A DNA stretch of 64,000 nt from Anaerolineales bacterium (lineage in GTDB: Bacteria > Chloroflexota > Anaerolineae > Anaerolineales > Villigracilaceae). Shown here in pieces: positions 1-8,357 of this stretch. The stretch is taken from positions 62,001 through 126,000 of the forward strand of contig JAUQXA010000050.1 of the NCBI GenBank assembly GCA_030834895.1. Reading direction: 5' to 3'. The position numbers were made by a program, and so were the translations under genes. The notes below the pieces were generated by a model. That model saw only the letters and a list, made by a program, of their open reading frames with translations, did not search any database and was not told where the DNA came from. Numbering within the stretch: the stretch's first letter is position 1; each line of letters opens with the position of its first letter.

Positions 1-787
1 CCGCGATGATGCGTTCATCGTTTCCGTTTGGCGTACCAGGCATTTCGAGTTCCACGCCTGCGTTAAGAGCATCCACGCGCTCGTTCATCGCGCCCCAGTC
101 GGTGACAACCAATCCTTGATGCCCCCACTCTTCCTTGAGAATGTCGGTCATCAGATATTTGTTTTCGCAGGCGTAGGTTCCGTTGATCTTGTTGTAGGAA
201 CACATCAATGTCCAGGGTTGGGCTTCCTTGACGGCAATCTCATAACCCGCCAGATAGATTTCACGCATTGCGCGTTCATCCACGACAGAGTCGGTTGTCA
301 TGCGGCGGTGTTCCTGATTGTTGAGGGCGTAATGTTTCATGGAAGTCCCCACGCCCTGACTCTGCACGCCGTTGATATGACTCTTGGCGATTTCGCCTGT
401 GAGATAAGGGTCTTCGGAAAAATATTCGAAGTTACGCCCGCATAATGGAGAGCGTTTGATATTGACGCCGGGTCCCAAAATCACGCCGACTTTTTCCTGA
501 CGACATTCTTGTCCCAATGCTTTCCCGACTTCAAAGATCAGGTCTCGGTTCCATGTGGCGGCAAGCGCGGATGCGGTGGGAAAACAGGTAGCGGGATCGC
601 TTTCATTCAAGCCTACATGGTCTGCTTCCCCAGCCTGTTTTCGCAAACCATGTGGACCGTCTGTGACCATAATGGAAGGGACTTTGAGACGTTCAATTCC
701 CTTCAAGTACCAGAAGCTCAATCCTGAACACAGGGATGCCTTTTCTTCAAGAGTCATTTGCGAAATGATGGAGTTGACGTTTTTCAT
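1..787 (-). CDS. GH3 beta-glucosidase, partial (C-terminal part beyond window)
   Basis: The minus strand is open from an ATG at 787 to the window edge (about 262 codons), so only the N-terminal half is present. It begins [19 protein letters not shown] and carries the GH3 N-terminal (TIM barrel) landmarks [37 protein letters not shown] and VTDWGAM. The Asp of TDW is the expected catalytic nucleophile by analogy with characterised GH3 enzymes. The protein closely resembles the GH3 that precedes it on the same strand (gap of 30 bases), so the two are probably tandem paralogues in one operon that hydrolyse beta-linked gluco-oligosaccharides. There is no signal peptide, so a cytoplasmic enzyme is inferred. 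Substrate specificity cannot be told from this fragment. Confidence 0.93.
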   Translation of the reverse strand, partial: MKNVNSIISQMTLEEKASLCSGLSFWYLKGIERLKVPSIMVTDGPHGLRKQAGEADHVGLNESDPATCFPTASALAATWNRDLIFEVGKALGQECRQEKVGVILGPGVNIKRSPLCGRNFEYFSEDPYLTGEIAKSHINGVQSQGVGTSMKHYALNNQEHRRMTTDSVVDERAMREIYLAGYEIAVKEAQPWTLMCSYNKINGTYACENKYLMTDILKEEWGHQGLVVTDWGAMNERVDALNAGVELEMPGTPNGNDERIIA

Positions 788-817
788 GGATTATCTTTTT
801 TACACAGAATTAACTTT

Positions 818-3235
818 CTATTTTCTTACCAGCGACTTAACCAATGCGCCAAAGCCGCGCAAGCCCCTGCCATTGATCATCATCAACAGCGCTTCCAGGG
901 TTCCGCGCTTGAGCGCGCCATTGGTCATCATCAGCATGGCGCGCAGGGGCATTTCCTTGAGCATGTTCTCGACCATCGCCAGCAGGGGATTATCGGGGTC
1001 ATCCCCGCCGACCATCTTTTTGACCTGTCCATTCATCAGGTTGAGCAGTTGACGGGCAAGCCACGAATCGCTCATGTCGCCGAAGGGCGTGTTGAGGGTG
1101 TAACTGCCCTTTTGCGGCGTCGTATTTTCGGGCAGGGGTTTTCCATAGAGCGCGGCAAAAGTGTCGCGGGAGATGAGGGCAGGGGTCGGGGAAAAGTAGG
1201 GGGCGAGGGTGGCTCTGTCAGCGTAGGAGGAAGCCTGCTGGTCAGAATCCAGCCGAAGGGTCGTTTTGAGGCGAATGTCCTGGGAGGATGCGCCCACCAA
1301 AATCTCGAAGTCGCCCGTTTCCAGAATCCAATCCTTTTTTCCGACATCGTAAAAAGAAAATGCGCGGCGGTCGAGTTCGATTGTCACAGACTTTTCTTCT
1401 TTGGGCTGGATATGGACTTTGGCAAAGCCCTTGAGTTCTTTGAACGGGCGAAAGTGGCTGGATTCGACATCCCGAACATAGACCTGCACCGCTTCTTTTC
1501 CTGACTTGTTGCCTGTGTTCCGTATCTTGAATGTGACCGAGGCTGAATCGTTACGCGCCTGAACAGACAGCTCGCGGTATTCAAAGGTGGTGTAACTCAA
1601 CCCATGCCCGAAGGGGAACAGGACGGGTGCATTGGCGGTGTCGTAATAGCGATAGCCAACGTAAATGCTTTCACGATATTCGACGGTAGAGGGACCGCCG
1701 GGGAAATAAGGGTGAGATGGATTGTCTTCCAGTTTGATGGGGAAGGTCTCGCCGATTTTGCCGCTGGGGTTGACGCGCCCCAGCAGGATGTCGGCTTGAG
1801 CAGCGGCGCCCGCCTGGCCCGCGAGATAGCCTTCGAGAACGGCGGGGACGTTGGCAAGCCAGGGCATTTCGAGAGGATTGCCATTGCTGAGCAGGACAAT
1901 GACTTTCTTATGCGCGGCAGCGACTTTTTCGATGAGCGCGGTGTGCGAAGCGTGAAGTTTCATGCTCGGCTGGTCGCCGCCTTCGGCGACCGCCACACCA
2001 ACCATGACAACGACATAATCGGCTTTGGCGGCAACTTCAAGGGCTTCAGCGAGAAGGGCTTCATCAATGAATGCTTTGTCTTTTTCGGGGAAGCCGGGCG
2101 CGTAAAGCACATTGGCTTCCCCGATGCGTTTGACCATTTCATCATACAGGTTGTCCACCATCGTGGGGTTGGTCAGCGAACTGCCCGTGCCCTGGAAGCG
2201 CGGCTTTTTGGCAAAGTGCCCGAGCAGGGCTACTTTGGCTGATTCGGGAATAGGTAAAATCTGGTTTTCGTTTTTGAGCAAGACCGTGCCTTCTTCGGCG
2301 ATGCGGCGGGCGAGATCGTGATGCGCCTGCTTGTCGTAAGTGAAATCGCCTTTGGCGAACGTCTCTTGCGCTTTGAAGATGAGCGCGAGCATCAGCTCCA
2401 CGGCGCGGTCGAGGGTGGCTTCAGGCAAATCCCCCGCCCTGACCGCCGCGAGGATGGCACGCTGGTTATCCGTTGCAGGATCTGGCATTTCGAGGTCAAT
2501 TTCCGCTTTCAACCCGGCGATGCGGTCGTTGACCGAACCCCAATCGGAGAGAACCACCCCTTGAAAGTCCCACTCCTTTTTCAAGATGCCCCGGATGAGA
2601 TGCGGATTTTCGGAGCAGTATGTCCCATTGACGAGCGTGTATGCATTCATCACCGTCCAGGGCTGGGCGTCTTTGATGATGGTCTCGAAGCCCGCCAGGT
2701 AGATTTCGCGCAGGGCGCGTTCATCCACTACGGCGTTGATGGTCATGCGGCGGTATTCCTGATTGCCAACCGCAAAGTGCTTCAGCGATGCGCCGATCCC
2801 CTGACTCTCGATGCCCATGATGAGTTGCTTCGCCATTTCTCCCGCGAAATAGGGGTCTTCGGAGTAGTAGTCGTAGTTGCGCCCGCCGAGCGGGGAACGC
2901 TTGATGTTGATGCCAGGTCCGAGAAGGATGCTGACTTTTTCCTGACGGCATTCTTCGCCGAGGGCGACTCCCATCTCGTGGATGAGTTCGCGGTTCCAGG
3001 TCGCCGCCTGGATGACGGCAGGCGGGAAACAGGTGGCTGGGATGCTGTTGCTCATCCCGGCGAAGTCGGTTGCTTCGCTCGCCTGCTTCTGCACGCCGTG
3101 CGGTCCGTTGGTCATCAAAATGGAAGGGATGCCCAGCCGTTCGATGGCTTTGGTCTGCCACATGTTCAGCCCGGCGACGAGCGCAGCTTTTTCTTCAAGG
3201 GTAAGTTGGGAGAGGAGAGTTTTGGGGTCTTGCAT
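818..3235 (-). CDS. GH3 beta-glucosidase, full length
   Basis: This 805-residue protein has the full GH3 layout: an N-terminal barrel (about 1-300) with TNGPHG, ATWNRE, GPGINIKRSPLGGRN, KHFAVGNQE and LSDWGS (Asp231, expected nucleophile). Next come the alpha/beta sandwich (about 320-560) and a fibronectin III-like domain (about 600-680, starting near FKIRNTGNKSGKEAVQVY). A C-terminal tail of about 100 residues rich in Met and Leu (two LLMMINGRG/LMMTNGALKRG-like units) follows; such tails occur in a subgroup of GH3 enzymes. There is no export signal. It probably hydrolyses imported beta-glucosides such as cellobiose, alongside the GH3 paralogue downstream and the GPH symporter upstream. Family assignment is firm; the natural substrate is inferred. 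Confidence 0.95.
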   Translation of the reverse strand: MQDPKTLLSQLTLEEKAALVAGLNMWQTKAIERLGIPSILMTNGPHGVQKQASEATDFAGMSNSIPATCFPPAVIQAATWNRELIHEMGVALGEECRQEKVSILLGPGINIKRSPLGGRNYDYYSEDPYFAGEMAKQLIMGIESQGIGASLKHFAVGNQEYRRMTINAVVDERALREIYLAGFETIIKDAQPWTVMNAYTLVNGTYCSENPHLIRGILKKEWDFQGVVLSDWGSVNDRIAGLKAEIDLEMPDPATDNQRAILAAVRAGDLPEATLDRAVELMLALIFKAQETFAKGDFTYDKQAHHDLARRIAEEGTVLLKNENQILPIPESAKVALLGHFAKKPRFQGTGSSLTNPTMVDNLYDEMVKRIGEANVLYAPGFPEKDKAFIDEALLAEALEVAAKADYVVVMVGVAVAEGGDQPSMKLHASHTALIEKVAAAHKKVIVLLSNGNPLEMPWLANVPAVLEGYLAGQAGAAAQADILLGRVNPSGKIGETFPIKLEDNPSHPYFPGGPSTVEYRESIYVGYRYYDTANAPVLFPFGHGLSYTTFEYRELSVQARNDSASVTFKIRNTGNKSGKEAVQVYVRDVESSHFRPFKELKGFAKVHIQPKEEKSVTIELDRRAFSFYDVGKKDWILETGDFEILVGASSQDIRLKTTLRLDSDQQASSYADRATLAPYFSPTPALISRDTFAALYGKPLPENTTPQKGSYTLNTPFGDMSDSWLARQLLNLMNGQVKKMVGGDDPDNPLLAMVENMLKEMPLRAMLMMTNGALKRGTLEALLMMINGRGLRGFGALVKSLVRK

Positions 3236-3252
3236 AAAAATTCCTTGTCAAA

Positions 3253-3302
3253 TGACCGTAGACAATAGACCGTTGCCCATCGTCCACGGTCTGCGGTCTA
3301 TT
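3253..3302. repeat. short GACC/GGTC-rich repeat with inverted arms
   Basis: The segment between the GH3 and PAP2 genes is built of GACC/GGTC-type words and contains a 9-bp inverted repeat, AATAGACCG (3264-3272) against CGGTCTATT (3294-3302). Its composition resembles the tract at 55139-55190 inside the ceramidase-like gene, which suggests a dispersed repeat family. The PAP2 stop codon lies in the right arm. It could act as a weak terminator for the minus-strand PAP2 gene. Confidence 0.4.
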
Positions 3303-4101
3303 TTACAAACTTGTTTTTCAGGAGCCAGAACCAGAGCAAGGTCTGACCCGCGCCGAACAGGGTGTCAGAGGCGAAATGCGCGCCAATCACCACGCGGCTG
3401 AGCGCGCCGACGATGCCCCACAGCAAAAGAACAGGAAGCAGGATGTTACGGGTGTTACTTCCTTTTTTGAGGAAGAGAATATATCCCATTGCCACAAACG
3501 AAAGCGCGGTATGCCCGGAAATGAAAGAGTGATGTCCGTTGCTGCCTTGCGGCAGATACCAGGGCGTGAACAAGGCGGTGTTCCCGGCGTCAACAATATC
3601 GCGGTACGTCCAGCGTCCCCAGGGAATTTTAATCGCCCAGACCGTTACGAAGCCTGCAACAAACATGAGCATCAGACCGACTTTGGCAGCGTTCTTGTAT
3701 TGGCTGACAGTTTCCAGTGGGAAGTGGCGCAGAATGACCTGAACGAGAATTAAGGCAGCGAGGGCAACGCCCAAAATCAACGGGATGTTGAGTTCCGCGC
3801 CTGTTTGCGCGCCGAAGGCATCCCCGAAAAAGCCCAACCCGGCGAAGGCGGTCGCGAGGAAAAGCCCAATCACGCCCAAAATGCTTTTGGCATTTTTCTC
3901 GGTGCGATAAGTGCGCAGGAGGATGCTCCCAGAGATAAAGCCGAGAAACGAACCGGGCAATTGTCCATAGCCTTCGAGAAAATGCGCCCGGCCGGATTCG
4001 GGGTTGTAGAGCGCCTGTGAGATTTGCCAGTCGGTGAACGCAAAGATGACAGCCAGCAGTACAAATACAGTAACCGAAATCCAGAGTGCCTTGTTTTTCA
4101 T
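3298..4101 (-). CDS. PAP2-superfamily membrane phosphatase
   Basis: This is a 267-residue integral membrane protein with about six hydrophobic helices. The three PAP2 phosphatase signatures are recognisable: a KxxxxxxR-type element near 158-165 (KIPWGRWTYR), SGHT near 195-198 preceded by SNGHHSFI, and SRVVIGAHFASD near 235-246, whose His and Asp are the expected acid/base and nucleophile-supporting residues. Family members remove phosphate from lipids such as phosphatidic acid, phosphatidylglycerol phosphate or undecaprenyl pyrophosphate. The gene sits between the GH3 pair and the sugar symporter on the same strand, but nothing shows that it belongs to sugar catabolism. Substrate unknown. Confidence 0.85.
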   Translation of the reverse strand: MKNKALWISVTVFVLLAVIFAFTDWQISQALYNPESGRAHFLEGYGQLPGSFLGFISGSILLRTYRTEKNAKSILGVIGLFLATAFAGLGFFGDAFGAQTGAELNIPLILGVALAALILVQVILRHFPLETVSQYKNAAKVGLMLMFVAGFVTVWAIKIPWGRWTYRDIVDAGNTALFTPWYLPQGSNGHHSFISGHTALSFVAMGYILFLKKGSNTRNILLPVLLLWGIVGALSRVVIGAHFASDTLFGAGQTLLWFWLLKNKFVK

Positions 4102-4136
4102 GCGATTTCTCCTTTGGGGTTTGGGTTAGTGTTACA

Positions 4137-4173
4137 AAAACAGCCAGAGCAAATAAGTTGCAATGGCTGTTTT
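4137..4173 (-). terminator. terminator-like hairpin after the GPH symporter gene
   Basis: AAAACAGCCA (4137-4146) pairs with TGGCTGTTTT (4164-4173). Read on the minus strand it forms a stem followed by a T run, just after the symporter stop codon. The symmetric A/T flanks would let it act in both directions. Confidence 0.6.
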
Positions 4174-4201
4174 GTGATATACCGATGATGCTCCCTGATA
4201 A

Positions 4202-5595
4202 TTATTTGAAATGGAATTCTTCGGGCAGAAGTTTGAAGGCTTCTTCGCGTGTAATTTCGCCGTTATTGGCTTGCGCCATGACCTGCACATGGTTATCGCG
4301 CAGTTTGAACATTCTCAGCAGCGGCAGGGAAAGCAACGCGCCAAGAATGGGGAAGATGGAATACATGAACCAGATGCCGTTCAGCGTCTCCGCTGATTGA
4401 ACCGCGCCCGCGCCTTCCACAAACCCGAAGTAAGCCAGTCCCGCCATCGCAAGGCTCGCCGAAAGTCCGTTCATCAACTTGGTGGCAAAGGTTTGCAGCG
4501 AGAAGGTGATACCTTCGGCACGCTCGCCAGTCTTGAAGGTCCCATATTCGACGCAATCCGGGGTGAACATGAACATCATGATGCCGGTCAGCGCCGCGCC
4601 AATACTGCGCAGGAGCAGGAGAACCATAAAGAGGGGGTAATTCTCGTATCCGGCAAAATAGATGATCACGCTGAAAACGATATACCAGATGACCGAGAAG
4701 ACATACAGGTTGAATTTGCCAAAACGTTTGGAAAGCGCAGGGACAAATCCCGCCAGCAGAACCATTGGGAGGATGGTAATTCCAAGAAGCGCAGTCGCCG
4801 CTTCAGCGCTGCCGAGATTGTTGACCGCAAAAAATGGCGTGATGGTAAACGCGGAATTGGTCAAAAAGAGTAAACCACCATCGAAGCGTAAAAAATGAAA
4901 AGGTACTTGTTGCCTTTGAGATATTTCCAAATCGCATCCAGCGATGGCACTTCTTCTTTGCGGCTGAGAATGCGTTCCTTCGCCAACCCGGTAATGGGAA
5001 ACATGGTCGCCACCCCCACGATTGCCAGCCCGATCGCGGTGGGAAGCCAGCCGATGTTGGGATATAGCATAGGCACGCCAAGCGCGATAATCATCGCGCC
5101 GAGCATTCCGCCCAAACGCCCAATGGAAATCAGGACGGTGCGCTCTTGGATATTTTCGGTCATCGCGGTGGTCAGGGCAAAGACAGGCGCGTCACATAAG
5201 GTGTATGCCAGATCCCAAAGCAGGTAGGCAATAACCGTCCACGTGATTTTTGCCCCTAGGGACATCGAGGCGGGCATGGCGAAAATCATAACGGTTGTGA
5301 TTGCAATTGGCAGCACAGAGCCGCGCACCCAGGGCAGGAATTTTCCACTCTTGGGCTTGGAACGGTCAATGTTTACGCCAAAGAGCGGGTCGTTGACCGC
5401 ATCCCAGACTTTAGCGACAAGGAAGATCGTCGCCTCCGCGGCAGCGGTAATTCCCTGGTCGGTCAGGTAGATTTGCAGAAAGTTCAGAATCAAAATGTAA
5501 AAAACATTCTGCCCGAAGAAATAAAAACCATAGGCGGTACGTTCTGCTTTTGAAGTTTGAAAAGCGATGGGGGGACTGCCTGCTTGCGCTGCCAT
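4202..5595 (-). pseudogene. GPH-family sugar:cation symporter, split by a 1-base frameshift
   Basis: Two overlapping frames, 5595 to 4861 and 4930 to 4202, together encode one MFS transporter of the glycoside-pentoside-hexuronide type. The first frame ends ...FYASMVVYSF-stop and the second continues with LTNSAFTITPFFAVNN, exactly as expected in one protein. The frames join at a T5 run (A5 on the plus strand, about 4863-4868), and one extra T restores a 464-residue protein. The N-terminal half has the family features (FLVAKVWDAVNDPLFG, DRSKPKSGKFLPW) and there are about 12 membrane segments. A GGAGG Shine-Dalgarno precedes the ATG at 5595. Either the gene was recently inactivated or this is a homopolymer sequencing error. 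Likely role: beta-glucoside uptake for the adjacent GH3 enzymes. Confidence 0.8.
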
Positions 5596-5651
5596 TTGTT
5601 CCTCCGAATGAGTGAAATAGGACGCTGAACCGATAATCGTATTGTATCACC

Positions 5652-5679
5652 GTTACCTAACTTGCGCTAGGTAAGTAAC
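5652..5679. promoter_or_regulatory. palindromic operator between symporter and TetR gene
   Basis: TTACCTA (5653-5659) and TAGGTAA (5668-5674) form an inverted repeat with an 8-base spacer. An overlapping GTTAC...GTAAC pair widens it. It lies upstream of both divergent genes and just upstream of the TetR -10 box, the normal position of a TetR-family operator. Binding by this TetR is an inference. Confidence 0.65.
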
Positions 5680-5689
5680 ATGAAGGGGT

Positions 5690-5701
5690 TATAATATAAG
5701 C
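5690..5701 (+). promoter_or_regulatory. -10 box of TetR gene, leaderless type
   Basis: TATAAT at 5690-5695 is followed by exactly six bases and then the ATG at 5702, with no Shine-Dalgarno. A transcript from this -10 would begin at or next to the start codon, so a leaderless mRNA is inferred. No convincing -35 is seen; the operator occupies that region. Confidence 0.6.
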
Positions 5702-6319
5702 ATGAACAAACACAATAACGCAACCAAGAAAAAACGAGTGCGGCGGGACCGCACCGAAGAAATTTTGGAAACCGCTACCCGCCTTTTTAGCGAACATGGG
5801 TATCAAGGCACGACCTTCTCGCTCCTTGCCGAAGCGGCCCAATTGACCGAGCCAGGTGTCCTGCATTATTTCCCCAGCAAAACCCATTTATTGCAGGGCG
5901 TGTTGGAATATCACGAACAAAAAAATGCCGAAAGATATCTTTCCATGCTTCAGGCAGAAAAGAAAAGTATCCCAGACTTGTTTAGTCTGTTGGAAAATCT
6001 GGTCGCTGAAAACGAGAAAATCCCCGGGTTGATTCAACTCTTCACGGTTCTTGTCAGTGAAAGCATTCGCAGCGACCATCCCGCACACGATTATTTTATC
6101 GACCGTTACCGTCGTGCCAGGGAAGCCTATGTGAATCAGTTTTTTGGAGAAATCAGGGAGAACATCCGCCCCGAGGTTGATCTAAATGAACTAACCATAT
6201 TGATCCTGGCGGTCATGGATGGACTGCAAATCCAATGGTTGCTTGATCCGAAGAAAGTGGATATGGTAGCGGTCTATCGCCTATTCTCAAAAATCATTGT
6301 TGAGTATTTGGAAAATTAA
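5702..6319 (+). CDS. TetR-family transcriptional regulator
   Basis: This 205-residue protein has an N-terminal TetR helix-turn-helix (about 16-65): RRDRTEEILETATRLF, GYQGTTFSLLAEAAQLTEPGVLHYFPSKTHLL. The basic tail before it (NKHNNATKKKRVRR) is typical. The C-terminal helical part should bind a ligand and form the dimer; no ligand can be proposed. The gene diverges from the GPH symporter/GH3 group and shares an intergenic palindrome with it, so it probably represses those genes and itself. Confidence 0.92.
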   Translation: MNKHNNATKKKRVRRDRTEEILETATRLFSEHGYQGTTFSLLAEAAQLTEPGVLHYFPSKTHLLQGVLEYHEQKNAERYLSMLQAEKKSIPDLFSLLENLVAENEKIPGLIQLFTVLVSESIRSDHPAHDYFIDRYRRAREAYVNQFFGEIRENIRPEVDLNELTILILAVMDGLQIQWLLDPKKVDMVAVYRLFSKIIVEYLEN

Positions 6320-6366
6320 TTGCCTCAGAATCAATAACTTTTTCAACGACAGGGGGTCCTTGACGC

Positions 6367-6372
6367 TATAAT
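6367..6372 (+). promoter_or_regulatory. -10 box of histidine kinase gene, leaderless type
   Basis: TATAAT followed by six bases and the ATG at 6379, the same spacing as at the TetR gene. No Shine-Dalgarno lies before the ATG. Confidence 0.6.
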
Positions 6373-6378
6373 AGCCGC

Positions 6379-7557
6379 ATGAAAACGAATCGCGCCGCTC
6401 TTCCAACCTTTGTCCACTCTTTGTGGATGCGCATTATCTCAGCGCCTGCCGCCGTGAAACTTGTGGGGCTGGCAGTCCTGCCAGTAGCGACGATTATTAT
6501 TTCCGCATGGCTGTACGCCGAAATTTTTATCTTTCGACCTCTGGCTGCGAGTCCTGATATTACACTAAATGCTCAAACCTTGTTCGATCTTTCGTGGCGG
6601 GCGTTTCTCTGGCTTGGCTTGGGCGCGTTGATCGGGATCGGCGCCTCCGTCACGCTGACCTGGGTTCTGATCCGCCAACTCGGCGGATTGGTCAAAACGA
6701 TGGGGCGAGTCGAAACAGGCGACATGACGGTGCGCTCGCCCGTCTGGTCGCAGGATGAAATCGGACAGGTACAAGCCGCCTTCAACACAATGATCAATAG
6801 CCTCCAGCAATCGCGCGATGACTTGATGAAGAATCAGCGCGAATTGGAATCGCTCGATAATGAAAACACACGCTTGATTGAGGAATTGCGGGAAAAAGAA
6901 ACCGAATTGCGGTTTGCCCTGCGCCGTGCGGTGGATGTGCAGGAACAGGAGCGCAAACGCATCGCCCGCGAACTGCACGACGAAATCGGACAAGCCCTCA
7001 CATCCATTTTGATCCGCCTCAAGAGTCTCCAAAACATAACCGACCTGGACGTGATGACCGACCGCCTTGACGGCATCCGTTACCTTGCATCACAGACCAT
7101 CGAAGAAATGCGCCGCCTCTCCATGGACCTGCGACCTGCCGCGCTGGACAACCTGGGCATTCTCCCCGCCTTGCGCTGGCACATCGGGCAAAGCATGGAG
7201 CAGAACCAGATCGAGATTCAATTCACCGCGCCCGAACGCATGGAGCGTCTGCCGCCCGAAGTGGAAATTGTGCTATACCGTGTTGCGCAGGAGGGACTGA
7301 ATAACGCCATCCGTCACAGCCAGGCGAAACACGTCGAAGTAAAACTGGAGCATACGCCGCTCTTCGTCTGGTTGAGCGTCAGCGACGACGGGCAGGGCTT
7401 CGACGCGGACGGATTGCATCGCGGTTTGGGGCTGGTGGGCATCCGTGAGCGGGTGGACCTGCTCAAAGGTCAATGTGGAATCGAATCACAGCGCGGCAGC
7501 GGGGCGCGGCTGTGGGTGGAGATCCCACTGACGGAGGCGAACCCCGCCCATGCTTGA
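6379..7557 (+). CDS. NarX-like sensor histidine kinase (HisKA_3)
   Basis: This 392-residue kinase has two membrane segments (about 25-50 and 74-98) around a short extracytoplasmic loop of about 25 residues. Then follow a HAMP domain (about 99-150), a coiled-coil linker, a HisKA_3 dimerisation domain with the phosphoacceptor His200 in RIARELHDEIGQ, and a HATPase domain whose boxes include QEGLNNAIRHS and SDDGQGFD...GLGLVGIRERV. The extracytoplasmic loop is too short for a classical sensor domain, so the signal may be sensed in the membrane or by HAMP. The gene overlaps the response regulator gene by 8 bases, so the two form a translationally coupled pair. Its position next to the molybdoenzyme genes suggests control of that island. 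Confidence 0.95.
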   Translation: MKTNRAALPTFVHSLWMRIISAPAAVKLVGLAVLPVATIIISAWLYAEIFIFRPLAASPDITLNAQTLFDLSWRAFLWLGLGALIGIGASVTLTWVLIRQLGGLVKTMGRVETGDMTVRSPVWSQDEIGQVQAAFNTMINSLQQSRDDLMKNQRELESLDNENTRLIEELREKETELRFALRRAVDVQEQERKRIARELHDEIGQALTSILIRLKSLQNITDLDVMTDRLDGIRYLASQTIEEMRRLSMDLRPAALDNLGILPALRWHIGQSMEQNQIEIQFTAPERMERLPPEVEIVLYRVAQEGLNNAIRHSQAKHVEVKLEHTPLFVWLSVSDDGQGFDADGLHRGLGLVGIRERVDLLKGQCGIESQRGSGARLWVEIPLTEANPAHA

Positions 7558-8191
7558 GAATATCCGCATCCTGCTCGTGGATGACCATGCCATCATGCGC
7601 AGCAGTCTGGGAATGCTGCTGGAGTCTTATGGGGCGCGCATCGTGGGAGAAGCCGCAACGGGAGAAGAAGCCATCGCTCAGGCGCTGGCGCTCAGACCCG
7701 ACGTGATCCTGATGGATATCACCCTGCCTGGCATGGACGGGGTCGAAGCGACGCGGCGTATCACGGCGGAATGGGCGCAGGCGCGAGTTGTAGCGCTGAC
7801 CATGCACGCCGAAGAGGTGTACCTGTCGCCGTTTCTCGAAGCGGGCGGAGCGGGTTACATCCGCAAATCTGCCGCCGACCGCGATGTGCTGGACGCCATC
7901 CAAAAGGTTGTGCAGGGACAGACGATTCTCGATACCCAAAGCGTGCAGGATTTGTTGAAGCATGGCAGGAAATCGGCGGAAGCGCAAGACGCGCTGGCGT
8001 CCCTTTCGGAGCGCGAGCGGGACGTGCTGGTACGCGTGGCGCGCGGATTCACCAGTTCCGAGATTGGCGAACAGTTGAACATCAGCCCGCGCACGGTGGA
8101 TACCTACCGCGCCCGCATCATGCAAAAACTGGGGCTGGAACACCGTCATCAACTGGTGGAATATGCGGTGAAAAATCGCTTGCTGGATTGA
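7550..8191 (+). CDS. NarL/FixJ-type response regulator
   Basis: This 213-residue regulator has a receiver domain with the acidic pair Asp11-Asp12, phosphoacceptor Asp56 (VILMDITLPGMDG) and a conserved Lys in YIRKSAAD. The C-terminal LuxR-type helix-turn-helix reads LSERERDVLVRVARG, SSEIGEQLNISPRTVDTYRARIMQKL. It is the partner of the kinase whose 3' end it overlaps. A strong terminator follows. Target genes are inferred to be the downstream molybdoenzyme genes. Confidence 0.95.
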   Translation: MLENIRILLVDDHAIMRSSLGMLLESYGARIVGEAATGEEAIAQALALRPDVILMDITLPGMDGVEATRRITAEWAQARVVALTMHAEEVYLSPFLEAGGAGYIRKSAADRDVLDAIQKVVQGQTILDTQSVQDLLKHGRKSAEAQDALASLSERERDVLVRVARGFTSSEIGEQLNISPRTVDTYRARIMQKLGLEHRHQLVEYAVKNRLLD

Positions 8192-8216
8192 GATTGATTC
8201 CTGCTTTGAAGAATCA

Positions 8217-8256
8217 CGTCCCGAAGGCTTCAACACCTTCGGGACGTTGTTTTTCC
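8217..8256 (+). terminator. intrinsic terminator after the response regulator
   Basis: CGTCCCGAAGG (8217-8227) and CCTTCGGGACG (8236-8246) form an 11-bp perfect stem with an 8-base loop, followed by TTGTTTTTCC. This separates the two-component pair from the molybdoenzyme operon. Confidence 0.88.
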
Positions 8257-8304
8257 TTGTGGTGAAAACCACTACGCAATCGCGCATCTTTTAGGACAGA
8301 CAAA

Positions 8305-8357
8305 GGCAATGGACTGGAATATCATAAAGGTCGCAAGCCGAGTTTCCAGCCTTTGCC
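8305..8357 (+). promoter_or_regulatory. long hairpin abutting the molybdoenzyme start codon
   Basis: GGCAA-GG-CTGGAA (8305-8319) can pair with TTCCAG-CC-TTGCC (8344-8357), giving about 13 pairs with one mismatch and one bulged base. The 3' arm ends directly before the ATG at 8358. No Shine-Dalgarno is present there, so the hairpin could limit ribosome access or be bound by a regulator. It does not fit the cyclic-di-GMP-I aptamer. Confidence 0.45.

Noticed and set aside
2318..3268. Plus-strand open frame of 316 codons
   Set aside because: Shadow of the GH3 gene on the other strand.
6360..6372. TTGACG next to TATAAT as a -35/-10 promoter
   Set aside because: The two boxes are only a base or so apart; only the TATAAT is credible.
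8305..8357. Possible cyclic-di-GMP-I riboswitch (AAGGCAA and GTCGCAAGCC words)
   Set aside because: The conserved helix pairings of that aptamer cannot be formed here; a simple long hairpin explains the sequence better.
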